In this document: in pieces, positions 1 through 8,901 of the stretch
Numbering within the stretch: the first letter of the stretch is position 1
Layout of the letters: each line of letters opens with the position of its first letter
Assembly: GCA_964568885.1 (NCBI GenBank)
Contig: CAZMSF010000002.1
Span: 4,439-68,438, forward strand
Origin: JAUSNA01 sp964568885
Lineage (GTDB): Bacteria; Patescibacteriota; Microgenomatia; Levybacterales; GWA1-39-11
Direction: 5' to 3'
DNA length: 64,000 nt
The notes under the pieces: model-generated
Told to the model about the DNA's origin: nothing
Database searches by the model: none
The model's input: the letters and a program-made list of their open reading frames with translations, nothing else
Program-made: the position numbers and the translations under genes

Positions 1-601
1 CTGAAATGTGTGATATATCGGCTAGAAGATACGCGTTTACCTTATCCGCAATTTCCCCAAAACGCTGAAAATCGATAATCCGCGGATATGCAGTAAAACC
101 GCACACAATAATTTTTGGCTTTTCCTTTGTGGCAAGCTTTTCAATTTCATCGTAATCAAGCAACCCCTCTTTTGTGACAGGAAAGCTGACAGTCTTAAAA
201 TATTTCCCCGAAAAACTGACGGGTGAACCATGTGTCAAATGACCGCCGGAAGAAAGAGCAAGGCCCATTATTTTGTCTTTGAGGGGCTCAAGGAGTGCAA
301 AATACACTGCGGTATTTGCGGGACTCCCGGAATATGGTTGGACGTTGACATGCGCAACTTTAAACAATTTTTTTGCCCTTTCTATTGCGGTCAATTCCAC
401 GTCATCAACATTTGCGTTTCCCTGATAGTATCGTTTCTTTGAATACCCTTCCGAATATTTATTAGTGAAAACGGAGGAGAGGGTCGCGCGGACTTCAAGG
501 GATGCATAATTTTCCGAGGGGATAAGTGTTATCGTGTCACGTTGCCTCTTATCTTCTTTCTGAAGGAGTGAGTAGATATGTGGATCTTTTTGTGACAACA
601 T
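1..601 (-). CDS. glyA: Serine hydroxymethyltransferase, N-terminal part (cut by window edge)
   Basis: PLP enzyme that interconverts serine and glycine while charging tetrahydrofolate with a one-carbon unit in the cytosol. About 200 residues are visible from the start MLSQKDP at 601 down to the window edge, so the PLP-lysine half is missing. The visible part carries SHMT hallmarks: PSENYAS near the start, YSEGY and YYQGN, then YSGSPAN and GGHLTHG. No convincing Shine-Dalgarno is seen in front of the start. One-carbon units from GlyA feed purine synthesis, and purN, purD, purL, purQ and purB lie further along the window. The assignment is firm from motifs; only the length is unknown. Confidence 0.93.
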   Translation of the reverse strand, partial: MLSQKDPHIYSLLQKEDKRQRDTITLIPSENYASLEVRATLSSVFTNKYSEGYSKKRYYQGNANVDDVELTAIERAKKLFKVAHVNVQPYSGSPANTAVYFALLEPLKDKIMGLALSSGGHLTHGSPVSFSGKYFKTVSFPVTKEGLLDYDEIEKLATKEKPKIIVCGFTAYPRIIDFQRFGEIADKVNAYLLADISHIS

Positions 602-695
602 CGTAATTACGAAAAAGAATATATGAGAATGAGTCAATTGTCAACAATATTGTTATGAGTTGTTTGTTTGTACTTTCGTTCCGGCGAAAATATGT

Positions 696-2072
696 TTATT
701 GAAAACAGCTAAAGGGGTACTTTGTGGATTTTTTGAAAATTCCTCCCCACTCAACCATTGTAAATCCTTGTCTTGCCGTATTTGTGATTGTGGGAGCCGT
801 AACGCTTATGGGAGCATCAAGCGGTTCGAAATAAAGGGTAACGCGGATTGAAGTTTGTGGTTTTGGTGTAATTGTTAGGGGCGAGATAGCATCAAGATTT
901 GCAGTAGGAACAACTCCCACAAAATAATACGGTGCATCCGGTAAAACCCCCGTCCAGTATTCAGCAAATTGGCCCTCTTCTTTGTTGTTCAATCCCAGTT
1001 TTGGAAGAATTTTGGAAAGCAACGTTTTAATTTCATCTTTTTTAACCACGAATCCTTTGGTCGGTTTTTCTATTTTTTCGTCAGGAATTTCTGCCTCGTA
1101 GTAGAGATAATCAAAGTTTGTACTCCCTGAAAGTATTGTTCCATCGGGATGGGCAATTACATTCCACCCCCCGTTAGGATATGGAGGAATAGTAAGTTTT
1201 ACCGGGCCGACGGGATTTACTGTTACGTTAACCGGAGTTGTTGTTGTTGGATACAAATAGATGGCGGGTTTGCAAAATGGTGAAAGCCAAGGGACGAGGA
1301 GATTATCTTGTTGGATTTGAAATGTCTTGAGCTGCAGATTGTCTTTGGCGCCTGCCTGTAAAGTGGGGGTCACGATATGTTGCTGTCCGCCGGTCGTGCT
1401 ACCGGTCGGTAGTGCAGAGGTGTCGCAATTTTTTATAAAGTCCGGAACGCCGGGGGAGTTAACATCTGAAAGTTTGAAGTATGCATCATACTGAGAGTCT
1501 TGGTCTCCGTAGCACGTAACCTCAGGCCCCCACATACCGCTGCACGTTGCCGGATGACAATTTTTCTTGCAGACATAAATGATTTCGTCATTTGGAATTG
1601 AGACGCAGTAAGGAACCGATTGGGGGCTTCCGATTTGGATAGGGGGAGGGGGAACGCTTTTCAGATATTTGTCTTTAGGCTCCGTTCTGCAATAGGGGGT
1701 TGCGTACTGGGCCGGAATGATATGGGTATCTGAAGAATTGAGTACAATTGGCTGGCCGTTGTATTGTTGCCCTGAATCTTTTAAGTGCACATTTCCTTCC
1801 ATGAGAATTGTATTTGTACGAAGGAGCCCGTATTCAGCGCCATTGAAAGTGAGTTTTTGTCCGTCTCCAGTTTGGGGTTTGCAATCGTTTCCGCTACCAG
1901 TATCGCAACATGAAAGAACCGCTCCGTTACCATTGGGTCCCGTAGGGGCGGATTTATTGACCAGGGTGTTACTGACCAAAAAAATAGCAAGAAAAAGTAG
2001 CGCAAGAAGCATGAGAGGAGTAATAATGCCTCCATGAGAATAGCGGATAAAACGTCTTCTTTTCTTCGCCAT
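696..2072 (-). CDS. Membrane-anchored exported protein with C-terminal KPAIYLYP-type domain
   Basis: 458 residues from the preferred start MAKKRRRF at 2072. An upstream ATG at 2150 overlaps the divergent gene and is unlikely. A basic N-terminus and one hydrophobic segment (residues about 15-38) predict a single membrane anchor with the rest outside. The middle is Cys-containing and low in recognisable folds. A linker motif NLQLKT lies at about residues 245-250, just before KPAIYLYP (about 268-275), which opens a roughly 185-residue C-terminal domain ending in FTMVEWGG. The same domain closes the proteins at 2871-3857, 3945-4967 and, in diverged form, 41940-44177. Its function is unknown to me. 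Export and paralogy are well supported; no catalytic residues can be proposed. Confidence 0.85.
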   Translation of the reverse strand: MAKKRRRFIRYSHGGIITPLMLLALLFLAIFLVSNTLVNKSAPTGPNGNGAVLSCCDTGSGNDCKPQTGDGQKLTFNGAEYGLLRTNTILMEGNVHLKDSGQQYNGQPIVLNSSDTHIIPAQYATPYCRTEPKDKYLKSVPPPPIQIGSPQSVPYCVSIPNDEIIYVCKKNCHPATCSGMWGPEVTCYGDQDSQYDAYFKLSDVNSPGVPDFIKNCDTSALPTGSTTGGQQHIVTPTLQAGAKDNLQLKTFQIQQDNLLVPWLSPFCKPAIYLYPTTTTPVNVTVNPVGPVKLTIPPYPNGGWNVIAHPDGTILSGSTNFDYLYYEAEIPDEKIEKPTKGFVVKKDEIKTLLSKILPKLGLNNKEEGQFAEYWTGVLPDAPYYFVGVVPTANLDAISPLTITPKPQTSIRVTLYFEPLDAPISVTAPTITNTARQGFTMVEWGGIFKKSTKYPFSCFQ

Positions 2073-2113
2073 ACATTTATTAAAGCACTTCGAAAATTGA
2101 AATACAAAATTGG

Positions 2114-2142
2114 TTGACTTATTTTGCAATTTTTGAAACGAT
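2114..2142 (+). promoter_or_regulatory. Promoter of the 2149 gene, leaderless type
   Basis: TTGACT (2114-2119), 17-nt spacer, AACGAT (2137-2142), then only 6 nt to the ATG at 2149. No Shine-Dalgarno fits in that gap. Confidence 0.5.
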
Positions 2143-2148
2143 AGAGCC

Positions 2149-2769
2149 ATGGAGGAGATTATTGACAGGCTTGGATGGAAAAAAGCTGCGATAATTCTTG
2201 TGGGATTATCAATTCTTGGAATTCTCTTTGCGCTCCTCTCCTTTTCAAATTCGGAAAAACAAATTCAAGATGTAGGGGTTAAGGCAGGACAAAAGCAGCA
2301 AGGTGAATCTAGTACTTCAACAACGAGCAGTAACAATAACCTGCCCAATAGTGGGGGAACGGCACCTGCGCAGAACCTAAAAACATACACGACCACGTAT
2401 TTCCAGATTTCATATCCCGAAAAATATAATGGCGTTCCCTATACTGCGTCAAAAGGGGTCCTTGCAAATCTTAAATTAGAAAATCCCGATTCGACAAAGA
2501 AAATCGAAATTGTTGTTTTTGATTCGTCAATGAGTTTTACCAAGCTCTCACAACCATTTGAGGTATTTAAATATGCAAAAAGTTCTATAGGACTCAACGC
2601 ACTGACCGGCACAATGTACAAGGGGAGTGTTGCGGGAACAGGAATTCGTGAGGTAGTTGTATTGGTTCCCAAAAACAGCACGACAATCCGGATAATGGCA
2701 ACGTATCAGGGGAAAGAGGACGTGAATTTCGAAAACGAATTTAACAGTATTGTAAACAGCTTGAATTAA
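2149..2769 (+). CDS. Single-pass membrane protein with PsbP-like extracellular domain
   Basis: 206 residues, not recognised by name. Residues about 13-32 are hydrophobic (a stretch around AAIILVGLSILGILFALL), followed by a Ser/Thr/Asn-rich linker (about 48-75). The soluble domain begins with YFQISYPEKY and ends with EFNSIVNSLN. This order of strands and the closing amphipathic helix resemble the small PsbP-like fold found on many bacterial lipoproteins; the comparison is by eye. It is the only plus-strand gene inside the 696-11140 exported island and converges on the gene ending at 2871. Role unknown. Confidence 0.8.
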   Translation: MEEIIDRLGWKKAAIILVGLSILGILFALLSFSNSEKQIQDVGVKAGQKQQGESSTSTTSSNNNLPNSGGTAPAQNLKTYTTTYFQISYPEKYNGVPYTASKGVLANLKLENPDSTKKIEIVVFDSSMSFTKLSQPFEVFKYAKSSIGLNALTGTMYKGSVAGTGIREVVVLVPKNSTTIRIMATYQGKEDVNFENEFNSIVNSLN

Positions 2770-2795
2770 ACGACCCCTGAAAAAACCAGCTCTTC

Positions 2796-2822
2796 TTATT
2801 TCCCGATGACTCCTCCGCCCCA
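2796..2822 (-). pseudogene. Remnant of the C-terminal tail of a KPVIYLYP-family gene
   Basis: On the minus strand this short piece reads WGGGVIGK followed by a stop. The intact paralogue just upstream on that strand ends EWGGVIGR plus stop at 2871. The piece has no gene body attached. It looks like what remains after deletion within a tandem array. Short length keeps confidence modest. Confidence 0.4.
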
Positions 2823-2870
2823 AGGGCACTTGCCATATTATGGTGGCGCCCAAAAAGATGAGGGTCGTCG

Positions 2871-3857
2871 TTATCTTCCGATAACTCCTCCCCATTCGAC
2901 AGCAGTAAAACCGGTTCTTTTTGGAGCCTCCGGCAAGATAAGCGAAGTCACTGTTTCATTATCCGCAAGAGGAGCAAAGTAAGCGATAAATTCAATCATG
3001 GTATCGGGCTTTGGCGAAATACTAACTTTATCAACACGCTCCTTTTCATCACGGTCCAATACCGAAACAAATATTCTATCGGTTTTTATGCTTTGGAGGC
3101 GTGGTATCCACCAATCCAAAAATTCTTGTTGCTCGTCAGTTCTTGTCAGTCCAAGTTTTGCGATAAATGCTAAAAGTTCTGTTTTTAGGTTTTGTTTATT
3201 CATTGCTATCCCTGCTTTCGGCCGATTCAAAGCTTGAGACTGCGTCTCGTAAAAAAGTTCACGGTATTGCTTGTTTTGATATTCCAAAGTGCCATCGGGA
3301 TTTGCCAAAACATTTTTCCAGCCGCCCGTTGGGTAGAGGGGGTCGCTTATGAAAATATTGCCGGCGGTTTCAACCGAAACGTTAACACTTGTTGGTTTTT
3401 CGGGATACAAATAGATAACAGGCTTGCCAATGCAGTACCATCCATCTCCATCCTGCCCAAAAATTTGACACCAATTTGATTGATCAACTTGCGTGCACGA
3501 CATGCCGGACGGGATGCCGGATTTTGAATAGTCAATATCTTTACAAGAACCGCCCTCGCATTTGATAAGCCAGGCCACACACTGGCATTTGTCAGGATCC
3601 GCTTTTTTTGACATGTCGTGATTGCATGAGTCGGTTGCAGGGGTGGGTTTTGGTTGGAATGAGACATTCTTCAGTTGAATATTTTGTTTGCCGCCTCCTC
3701 CTTCGGTTTGGGCTTGTCCATATTCCTCTTTCGAGTCTGTTGCACTTTTGTTGTAAAGGGTTCCGCTTGTGAGGAGCACCCCAAAAGCAACGACGATAAA
3801 AAGAATTGGAACGATAACATTACCCTTCATGAATTTTGAATTATATTTATGATTCAT
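2871..3857 (-). CDS. Membrane-anchored Cys-rich protein with C-terminal KPVIYLYP domain (paralogue 2)
   Basis: 328 residues. N-terminal anchor (about 13-31) after a short basic head, then a Gly/Gln linker with NIQLKN (59-64). A Cys-rich module follows (about 78-143), and KPVIYLYP (145-152) opens the C-terminal domain, which ends EWGGVIGR. The protein at 3945-4967 is a close paralogue across both the Cys module (shared QVDQ-x-WC and C-IGKPVIYLYP spacing) and the C-terminal domain, so this is a tandem duplication. An alternative start at MKGN (3830) would still keep the anchor. A GGAGG-rich stretch lies upstream but overlaps a tail remnant of another copy. Function unknown; surface location inferred. 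Confidence 0.85.
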   Translation of the reverse strand: MNHKYNSKFMKGNVIVPILFIVVAFGVLLTSGTLYNKSATDSKEEYGQAQTEGGGGKQNIQLKNVSFQPKPTPATDSCNHDMSKKADPDKCQCVAWLIKCEGGSCKDIDYSKSGIPSGMSCTQVDQSNWCQIFGQDGDGWYCIGKPVIYLYPEKPTSVNVSVETAGNIFISDPLYPTGGWKNVLANPDGTLEYQNKQYRELFYETQSQALNRPKAGIAMNKQNLKTELLAFIAKLGLTRTDEQQEFLDWWIPRLQSIKTDRIFVSVLDRDEKERVDKVSISPKPDTMIEFIAYFAPLADNETVTSLILPEAPKRTGFTAVEWGGVIGR

Positions 3858-3880
3858 TTGCCAATGACGCCTCCCTCCTC
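3854..3880 (-). pseudogene. Second tail remnant of a KPVIYLYP-family gene, overlapping the next start
   Basis: Minus-strand reading gives EEGGVIGK followed by TGA, matching the family ending EWGGVIGR. The TGA overlaps the ATG of the 3857 start (ATGA-type overlap). The purine-rich codons of this remnant double as the Shine-Dalgarno-like GGAGG run of the downstream gene. Confidence 0.4.
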
Positions 3881-3944
3881 CAGAGGACTAGGTATTTCCC
3901 TCCGAGAGGATTAGCTATTTTATAGCGGCACATACCGTCGCATT

Positions 3945-4967
3945 CTAATTTGTTGGGTCGGTGTCTACGACACCTCCCCATTCAATAGCGGTAAAACCTA
4001 CTCGTTTCGGCGCCTCAGGTAAAACAAGAGGTTTGACAGTTTCATTGTCCAAGAGTGGAGCAAAGTACACAATAAATTGAATAAATGTATCCGGTTTTGG
4101 AGAAATGGAAACATTATCGACCCGGGCTTTTTCATCTTTTTCAAGAACTGAGACAAATATTCTGTCGGTTTTTAATGTTTGAAGTTTTGGTGTCCACCAA
4201 TCCAAAAATTCCTGTTGCTCGTCCTTTCGCGTTAAGCCGAGTTTTTCGATAAAATCAAGAAGCTCTGTTTTTAGGTTTTGTTTATCAATAATCACTCCTG
4301 TCTTCGGCCGATTTATCGTTTGAGTGTTAGATTCGTAAAATAACTCTCTGTACTGCTTGTTTTGATATACGAGTGTGCCGTTGGGATGTGCCAATACATT
4401 CTTCCAGCCGCCGGTTGGATAGTGCGGGTCGCTTACGAAAATATTTTCTTCGGGTGTGACTTTTACATCAACAAGTATCGGTTGTTCCGGATAGAGATAA
4501 ATAACAGGTTTTCCGATACAAAAAGTTCCATTCATGCCACCCGGGCATATAGAGCACCACCCGTTTTGGTCTACTTGTGCACAGGTGTACGTTTTAAAAG
4601 CGGAACCTGATTTGTCCAGATCAACCTTTACGCATTTCCCGTTTTCACAAGTCAAATGAAGGTCAGGACACGTACATTCGTCTCCAACGGGCTGACAGCT
4701 ATCTGCAAAACACCCTGCTGAGGGAACGGGAGTCGGAGTCGGAGGTACAGGTGTAGGGGTTGAGAAATTTACTTTTGTCATTTGCAACCCTTTGGTATTT
4801 GAGGACTGCTGGTCGGCAACGGTATAGCTGACATTTTCTTCACCGGTAGATGACTTTGGGCCTTGGAAGAAACCGGTCGAGCCCATAAGCACAATAACCG
4901 CAAGTCCGGCAATAAAAATTCCAAGTGCGGAAAATCCTCTTTGGGAATTTAGGGTGCAAAACTTCAT
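3945..4967 (-). CDS. Membrane-anchored Cys-rich protein with C-terminal KPVIYLYP domain (paralogue 1)
   Basis: 340 residues. The N-terminus SQRGFSALGIFIAGLAVIV looks like a pilin-type leader (basic head, Gly-Phe junction, hydrophobic helix) but lacks Glu at position +5. Linker LQMTKVNF (61-68) is a diverged form of the NLQLKT motif, followed by a PTPTP stretch. A Cys-rich module (about 86-150) and KPVIYLYP (153-160) follow; the domain ends EWGGVVDTDPTN. Closest relative is the next gene downstream, 2871-3857. Gap to the upstream cohesin-like gene is 42 nt, so co-transcription is likely. Function unknown. Confidence 0.85.
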   Translation of the reverse strand: MKFCTLNSQRGFSALGIFIAGLAVIVLMGSTGFFQGPKSSTGEENVSYTVADQQSSNTKGLQMTKVNFSTPTPVPPTPTPVPSAGCFADSCQPVGDECTCPDLHLTCENGKCVKVDLDKSGSAFKTYTCAQVDQNGWCSICPGGMNGTFCIGKPVIYLYPEQPILVDVKVTPEENIFVSDPHYPTGGWKNVLAHPNGTLVYQNKQYRELFYESNTQTINRPKTGVIIDKQNLKTELLDFIEKLGLTRKDEQQEFLDWWTPKLQTLKTDRIFVSVLEKDEKARVDNVSISPKPDTFIQFIVYFAPLLDNETVKPLVLPEAPKRVGFTAIEWGGVVDTDPTN

Positions 4968-5009
4968 ATTGTTATTGTATTGTGTTTTTCAAAAACAGTC
5001 AAAGAAGAA

Positions 5010-5729
5010 CTATTTTTGGATAGCAGAAGTTGGGGAGAGGTGTTTGAGTCCGGGAGGAAGAGTGATAACGACCTGATTTTTGGTAAGGTTTGTGTGTTCG
5101 CCTTGTTTTGCGTAAAGAAAGCCCGTTAATTGAGTTAGCTCAAGGGTCGTTGAGAGAACGGCAACTTTTAAGGGCTTTACCGTAAAGTTGATTTCGGCAA
5201 TTTTTCCCGAACCTGCCAGTTCCTGCATGCCGTCAGGAAGCTTGAGGGTTATTGTTTTTTCTCCAGGGGTTGGGTCATTGATATCGGGATTTATGAGTTT
5301 TAATGAATAACCGAGCGCCGAAGTATTGTCCTGGTAAGGCGTAATGGTTACGTTGTCAAGTAAATTCGGATTGTATTTTACAGAAATAACGACTCCGGAA
5401 ATTTTCCGGGCGTCGGTGTTTATGATGACATCAATTGTTGTTTTCTTGCCAGGCGTGCCAATGATGTTAACGGGTGTCAAGAGTAAGCTTCCATACAGTT
5501 CTTGTTTTGGCCCTTCGTCTTTCGCTGTTTTTGATAATTTCAGTTTTTGAGAATACAAAACTCCAAAGAGTATGCTTGCAAGAACAAGAAAAAGCATCCC
5601 GAAAAGTGCGATGGCAACTTTCTTGTTCTTGCGAATAGTGGAGGTTAATGATTTGAGAGTCAAGGGCTCACGCGATGGAGTTTCTTTTGTTTCAACTGGT
5701 TGATTTTGCACTTCGTTTTCCATATCCAT
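5010..5729 (-). CDS. Membrane-anchored cohesin-like domain protein
   Basis: 239 residues. A cytosolic head of about 38 residues and a membrane segment (about 39-58) precede one extracellular domain. That domain has the typical opening of cohesin-type beta sandwiches (VNIIGTPGKKTTIDVIINTD, then ISGVVISVKYNPNLL) and closes with strands ending QVVITLPPG. Cohesin-like domains bind partner modules on other surface proteins; I saw no dockerin-type calcium repeats in this window, so a partner is unidentified. The gene starts 10 nt after the stop of the large Cys-rich gene and probably shares its transcript. A second in-frame Met (MENE) lies two codons in. Confidence 0.8.
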   Translation of the reverse strand: MDMENEVQNQPVETKETPSREPLTLKSLTSTIRKNKKVAIALFGMLFLVLASILFGVLYSQKLKLSKTAKDEGPKQELYGSLLLTPVNIIGTPGKKTTIDVIINTDARKISGVVISVKYNPNLLDNVTITPYQDNTSALGYSLKLINPDINDPTPGEKTITLKLPDGMQELAGSGKIAEINFTVKPLKVAVLSTTLELTQLTGFLYAKQGEHTNLTKNQVVITLPPGLKHLSPTSAIQK

Positions 5730-5739
5730 TTATCGTACC

Positions 5740-8334
5740 TTATGGCGTACAGACATAGCAATTTGTTTGTGTGCCCGAGCCCAAGTCACAACCATTTCCT
5801 TCGCCTTTCCATCCCCAATATCCTGTTCCGCCTGGGTAGAAGCATTGCATGTTGGCCTCTGATGCGCTTCCGCACATTGAGTTTGCAGGATGTCCTACAC
5901 AGCTTGAAGGAGGAGTATACGATGATGTTGGAGCCGGGGCCGTCGTAGTAGATGGTACGGGAGCAGTTGTTCCGCCACCGGGAGCAGGAGTAGTGGTAGT
6001 TGTGCTACCTCCCGGCCTCTTTGTGCAGCAGACATTCGGCCGTCCGTTTGTCTCGCTGCAAACTCTGTCTCCATTTGTTCCTCCGGGGCCTATTGGCGCA
6101 TGGTCGTAACCTGCAAGACATTGTGTCCCATCCTGACACTCATTGTTGGTGAGTCCACCTGCAGCGTTGTAATAAGGACAGTCCGCTTGATAACCGCTTC
6201 CTCCGCCGCTACTGCCGGTAGGCGAAGGTGAGACATATGGGGTTGCACTCATGCATGCTGCGGTATTTTGTACATCAGTTTGAGACTGAGCGCACCAGCG
6301 GCCCGTTGCACAAAATTGTCCATTAGGATTATCGGGAGGAAATACCTTACCTGAAGCTTCTTTATAGCATCCAAGCGTTCCACCGCATCCGCCTCCTGTA
6401 GGACATGCACACCCTACACCCCAATTGCCGAAATTTGCCGCAGAACAATTGTTTGAGGCACCCGGAGTTGGAGTGAAGGCCACCCCTCCTTTATATTGGC
6501 AGGTGTAACTGTTGGGATACAAGGGGTTGGGATTTGTGCACTCAAGGTTTTTATTCGGTTCACAACAATAGATTTTATTAGAATAGTCATTGGGATGACA
6601 AGTCTGCCCTTGATAGGCGGTACAATTTGCATCGGGTCCTACAGTTGGCGAAGGAGTAGTAGTGCCTCCTGTTGCCGGACACCAAGGGGGAGAAGAGCAG
6701 GTATTTCCTCCGCTTGGGACATAATCGACATATCGTTGACTTGTTGACGGGTCGATATTTTGGCAGATGTATTTGTCTTTGTAGACACCGCCGCAGAATT
6801 CGCGCGCTGCTGCCTTTGTCGCGTCAAAAAGCTTTTCGTTACATGTGCCATTAACATATGACAAAACTCCGCCTTTTACTCCGGCGCATGGACCCGATGC
6901 TGGGCCGGGTGTTCCTCCGCCAGGAGATGTTGTTCCTCCGCCTGGAGCCGGGGTGGAGGAGCTACCTCCAATGCTCGAGCCATAATACTGAGCATATTTG
7001 TCCGGGTCATAGCAGCATATTCCCCCGTTGCATTTGTCATTGCCATAATTATCGTGGCCTGATGCTTTGTAATCAACGGTATGTTTGTCTCCGTTCACGC
7101 CACAAGATGATAAGCATGCAAACGTGCCATTGATATTGCCAACAGCGGTGCAACTGTTAGGATCCGAAGAAGGTGGGGGAGTACTTGCGGGTGGAGGTGT
7201 GGCACCAGCGGCAGCGTCACACCTCAGGGAGGAAGTATTGCATTTTTGTGAAGCACAAACAACATTTACAGGCAAACCTTGAGAAGCATAGTCCTCACAA
7301 AGAGCATTAGTACCCCCTTGCGAAGTGGAGACACAAGAACTGCTCCCTTTTTGACCTTTTACATTGCTAATGCAGAATTGATTTGCAGGACAGTCAGAGT
7401 GAGTTTTGCAGCTTTCACCTGAGGCTAACGGTGCCTCGCATTTCAGTGTATAGGCATTGCATTTTTGTGAAGCGCAAACAATATTTACCGGTAGTCCCTG
7501 GGAAGCATAGTCCTCACAAAGAGCATTTTCCCCACCCACCCTAGATCCAACACAAGAGCTACTTCCTTTTTGACCTTTTACATTGCTAATGCAGAATTGA
7601 TTTGCAGGACAGTCAGAGTGAGTTCTGCAGCTTTCATTTGAAGTAGGAGGTGTAGCAGGCGGGTTTTCGCATACATCAAGCGACTTATTACAGTAGCTCG
7701 AAGCACAGTGTTCGTTTTCAAAACAGGGTTCTCCCAATCCCTGCTGGTACTTACCACAGTATCCTATCATTCCAGCATCAGGTCCAGCTGTTTTTGCTCC
7801 GGGGATACAATACTGACCTGGGCTTGAGTAACAAGCGCCGGTGTAGCAAGTTTGTCCAACATCTTGTTTCGTTTGACATCGTTGAGCATCTCCTTTGCCG
7901 CCTCGATAGACAAAGCACTCATCTAAATGGTCTTTGCATTGATTTATAGATAGTGAGCCACAATCTACCGGTTTACGGACACAATATCCACACCTTCCAT
8001 AGCCTATATCTTGGATAACACATTGATTATCAAAGCAGTTGTGTAGATTGGCCTGACCATAAGAAAGATAATTTCCATTTCTGGTCGATGTGCAAGTATT
8101 TAAATCGGACCCACAATATTCGTATTCAATATAGCCTCCCAACTGAGAATTGTAAGAACCGATTTGTGCTCCCAAAACACCTTTTTGTTTAATGCCGGAA
8201 TAACTATTATTTGCAGCATAAGCTACTCCCTTTGTGGAGTTTAGAAATGAGAGGAGTCCGTAGATAATTCCTATAGCCAATAAAAGGATGAATAGAGGTA
8301 AATATAATGCTTTCAGTTTAACGAATAAGTTCAT
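5740..8334 (-). CDS. Large secreted or anchored Cys-rich repeat protein
   Basis: 864 residues with one N-terminal hydrophobic segment (about 12-28) that acts as a signal or anchor. The rest is a chain of Cys-rich modules separated by Pro/Thr/Gly linkers such as APGGGTTSPGGG. A 73-residue unit beginning CRTHSDCPANQFCISN is present twice in tandem (DNA repeat 7237-7636). Cys spacing recalls dickkopf/EGF-like disulfide modules, by eye only. No enzyme motif was seen. Disulfide-stabilised surface fibre or adhesin is a reasonable guess. Minus-strand TATATT lies 9 nt before the ATG. It heads the run into the cohesin-like and KPVIYLYP genes. Confidence 0.8.
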   Translation of the reverse strand: MNLFVKLKALYLPLFILLLAIGIIYGLLSFLNSTKGVAYAANNSYSGIKQKGVLGAQIGSYNSQLGGYIEYEYCGSDLNTCTSTRNGNYLSYGQANLHNCFDNQCVIQDIGYGRCGYCVRKPVDCGSLSINQCKDHLDECFVYRGGKGDAQRCQTKQDVGQTCYTGACYSSPGQYCIPGAKTAGPDAGMIGYCGKYQQGLGEPCFENEHCASSYCNKSLDVCENPPATPPTSNESCRTHSDCPANQFCISNVKGQKGSSSCVGSRVGGENALCEDYASQGLPVNIVCASQKCNAYTLKCEAPLASGESCKTHSDCPANQFCISNVKGQKGSSSCVSTSQGGTNALCEDYASQGLPVNVVCASQKCNTSSLRCDAAAGATPPPASTPPPSSDPNSCTAVGNINGTFACLSSCGVNGDKHTVDYKASGHDNYGNDKCNGGICCYDPDKYAQYYGSSIGGSSSTPAPGGGTTSPGGGTPGPASGPCAGVKGGVLSYVNGTCNEKLFDATKAAAREFCGGVYKDKYICQNIDPSTSQRYVDYVPSGGNTCSSPPWCPATGGTTTPSPTVGPDANCTAYQGQTCHPNDYSNKIYCCEPNKNLECTNPNPLYPNSYTCQYKGGVAFTPTPGASNNCSAANFGNWGVGCACPTGGGCGGTLGCYKEASGKVFPPDNPNGQFCATGRWCAQSQTDVQNTAACMSATPYVSPSPTGSSGGGSGYQADCPYYNAAGGLTNNECQDGTQCLAGYDHAPIGPGGTNGDRVCSETNGRPNVCCTKRPGGSTTTTTPAPGGGTTAPVPSTTTAPAPTSSYTPPSSCVGHPANSMCGSASEANMQCFYPGGTGYWGWKGEGNGCDLGSGTQTNCYVCTP
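7237..7636 (-). repeat. Tandem 219-bp coding repeat in the Cys-rich gene
   Basis: Two near-identical copies (7237-7417 and 7456-7636) with a 219-bp period, encoding two 73-residue Cys modules. The high nucleotide identity indicates a recent duplication or conversion. Confidence 0.85.
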
Positions 8335-8379
8335 AAACCGGCTAATATAATCTCAGAATACGATGTTTTAAACTCAAAG

Positions 8380-8901
8380 TCAACAGCCCGTCGCAGCACC
8401 GTTGTAGGTTTTGTTAATTATGGCACCCGATGAGACGGTTATCTTCCAAGCTGCGTTTCCGAACCCGTCGTCGTTACTTAAAGTCAACGGATACGTTTGG
8501 GATGGTGGAACAAAAGGCTGAGAACCGATGGTTTTTGTTGCGCTGGATAGTTCTACCGTTGCTCCTGTCGTACCTTCGACCTTTACGCTCCCCGTCATGT
8601 AGGGTGCTTTTCCTTGTTTGCATCCATCAAAAGTGACGATTACGCTCCATTCTGATGGAGGGCCTGAGGGAGTGGTGGTGCCTGTCGTGCCGGGGGTTCC
8701 GGATGTGCCACCCGGTGTGGGAGTGTCTATGACGGAAGATGGCTCATTGCCGGAAAAAAGACTGCCGCCGCCACCTGCAAGCATGATGGCAAAAACAACA
8801 ACGATTATGAAAAGAATAATATAGGAAGATGATTGACCACGTTGGGAGACTAATGATTTATGGTTAATAGTTAATAGTTGATGGAAAAATTTAATAGGCA
8901 T
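8380..8901 (-). CDS. Small anchored exported protein with pilin-like leader
   Basis: 173 residues. The N-terminus reads LVSQRGQSSSYIILFIIVVV: a basic residue, Gly, then a hydrophobic helix, as in type IV pilin leaders, although the usual Glu at +5 is absent. A Thr/Pro/Gly linker (about 60-85) leads to a single beta-rich domain beginning SEWSVIVTFDGC and ending NGAATGC; its two Cys, one at each end, could pair. No family is recognised. It sits between the Cys-rich gene and the coiled-coil gene on the same strand. Confidence 0.75.
   Translation of the reverse strand: MPIKFFHQLLTINHKSLVSQRGQSSSYIILFIIVVVFAIMLAGGGGSLFSGNEPSSVIDTPTPGGTSGTPGTTGTTTPSGPPSEWSVIVTFDGCKQGKAPYMTGSVKVEGTTGATVELSSATKTIGSQPFVPPSQTYPLTLSNDDGFGNAAWKITVSSGAIINKTYNGAATGC

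Noticed and set aside
2073..2150. N-terminal extension of the 696-2072 protein to an ATG at 2150
   Set aside because: It would overlap the ATG of the divergent gene at 2149 and add a Cys/Asn/Phe-rich stretch in front of a typical basic-plus-helix start.
5849..6109. Plus-strand frames opposite the Cys-rich gene
   Set aside because: Shadow frames of repetitive Gly/Pro/Thr/Cys codons. The minus-strand frame has the signal sequence and regular Cys spacing.
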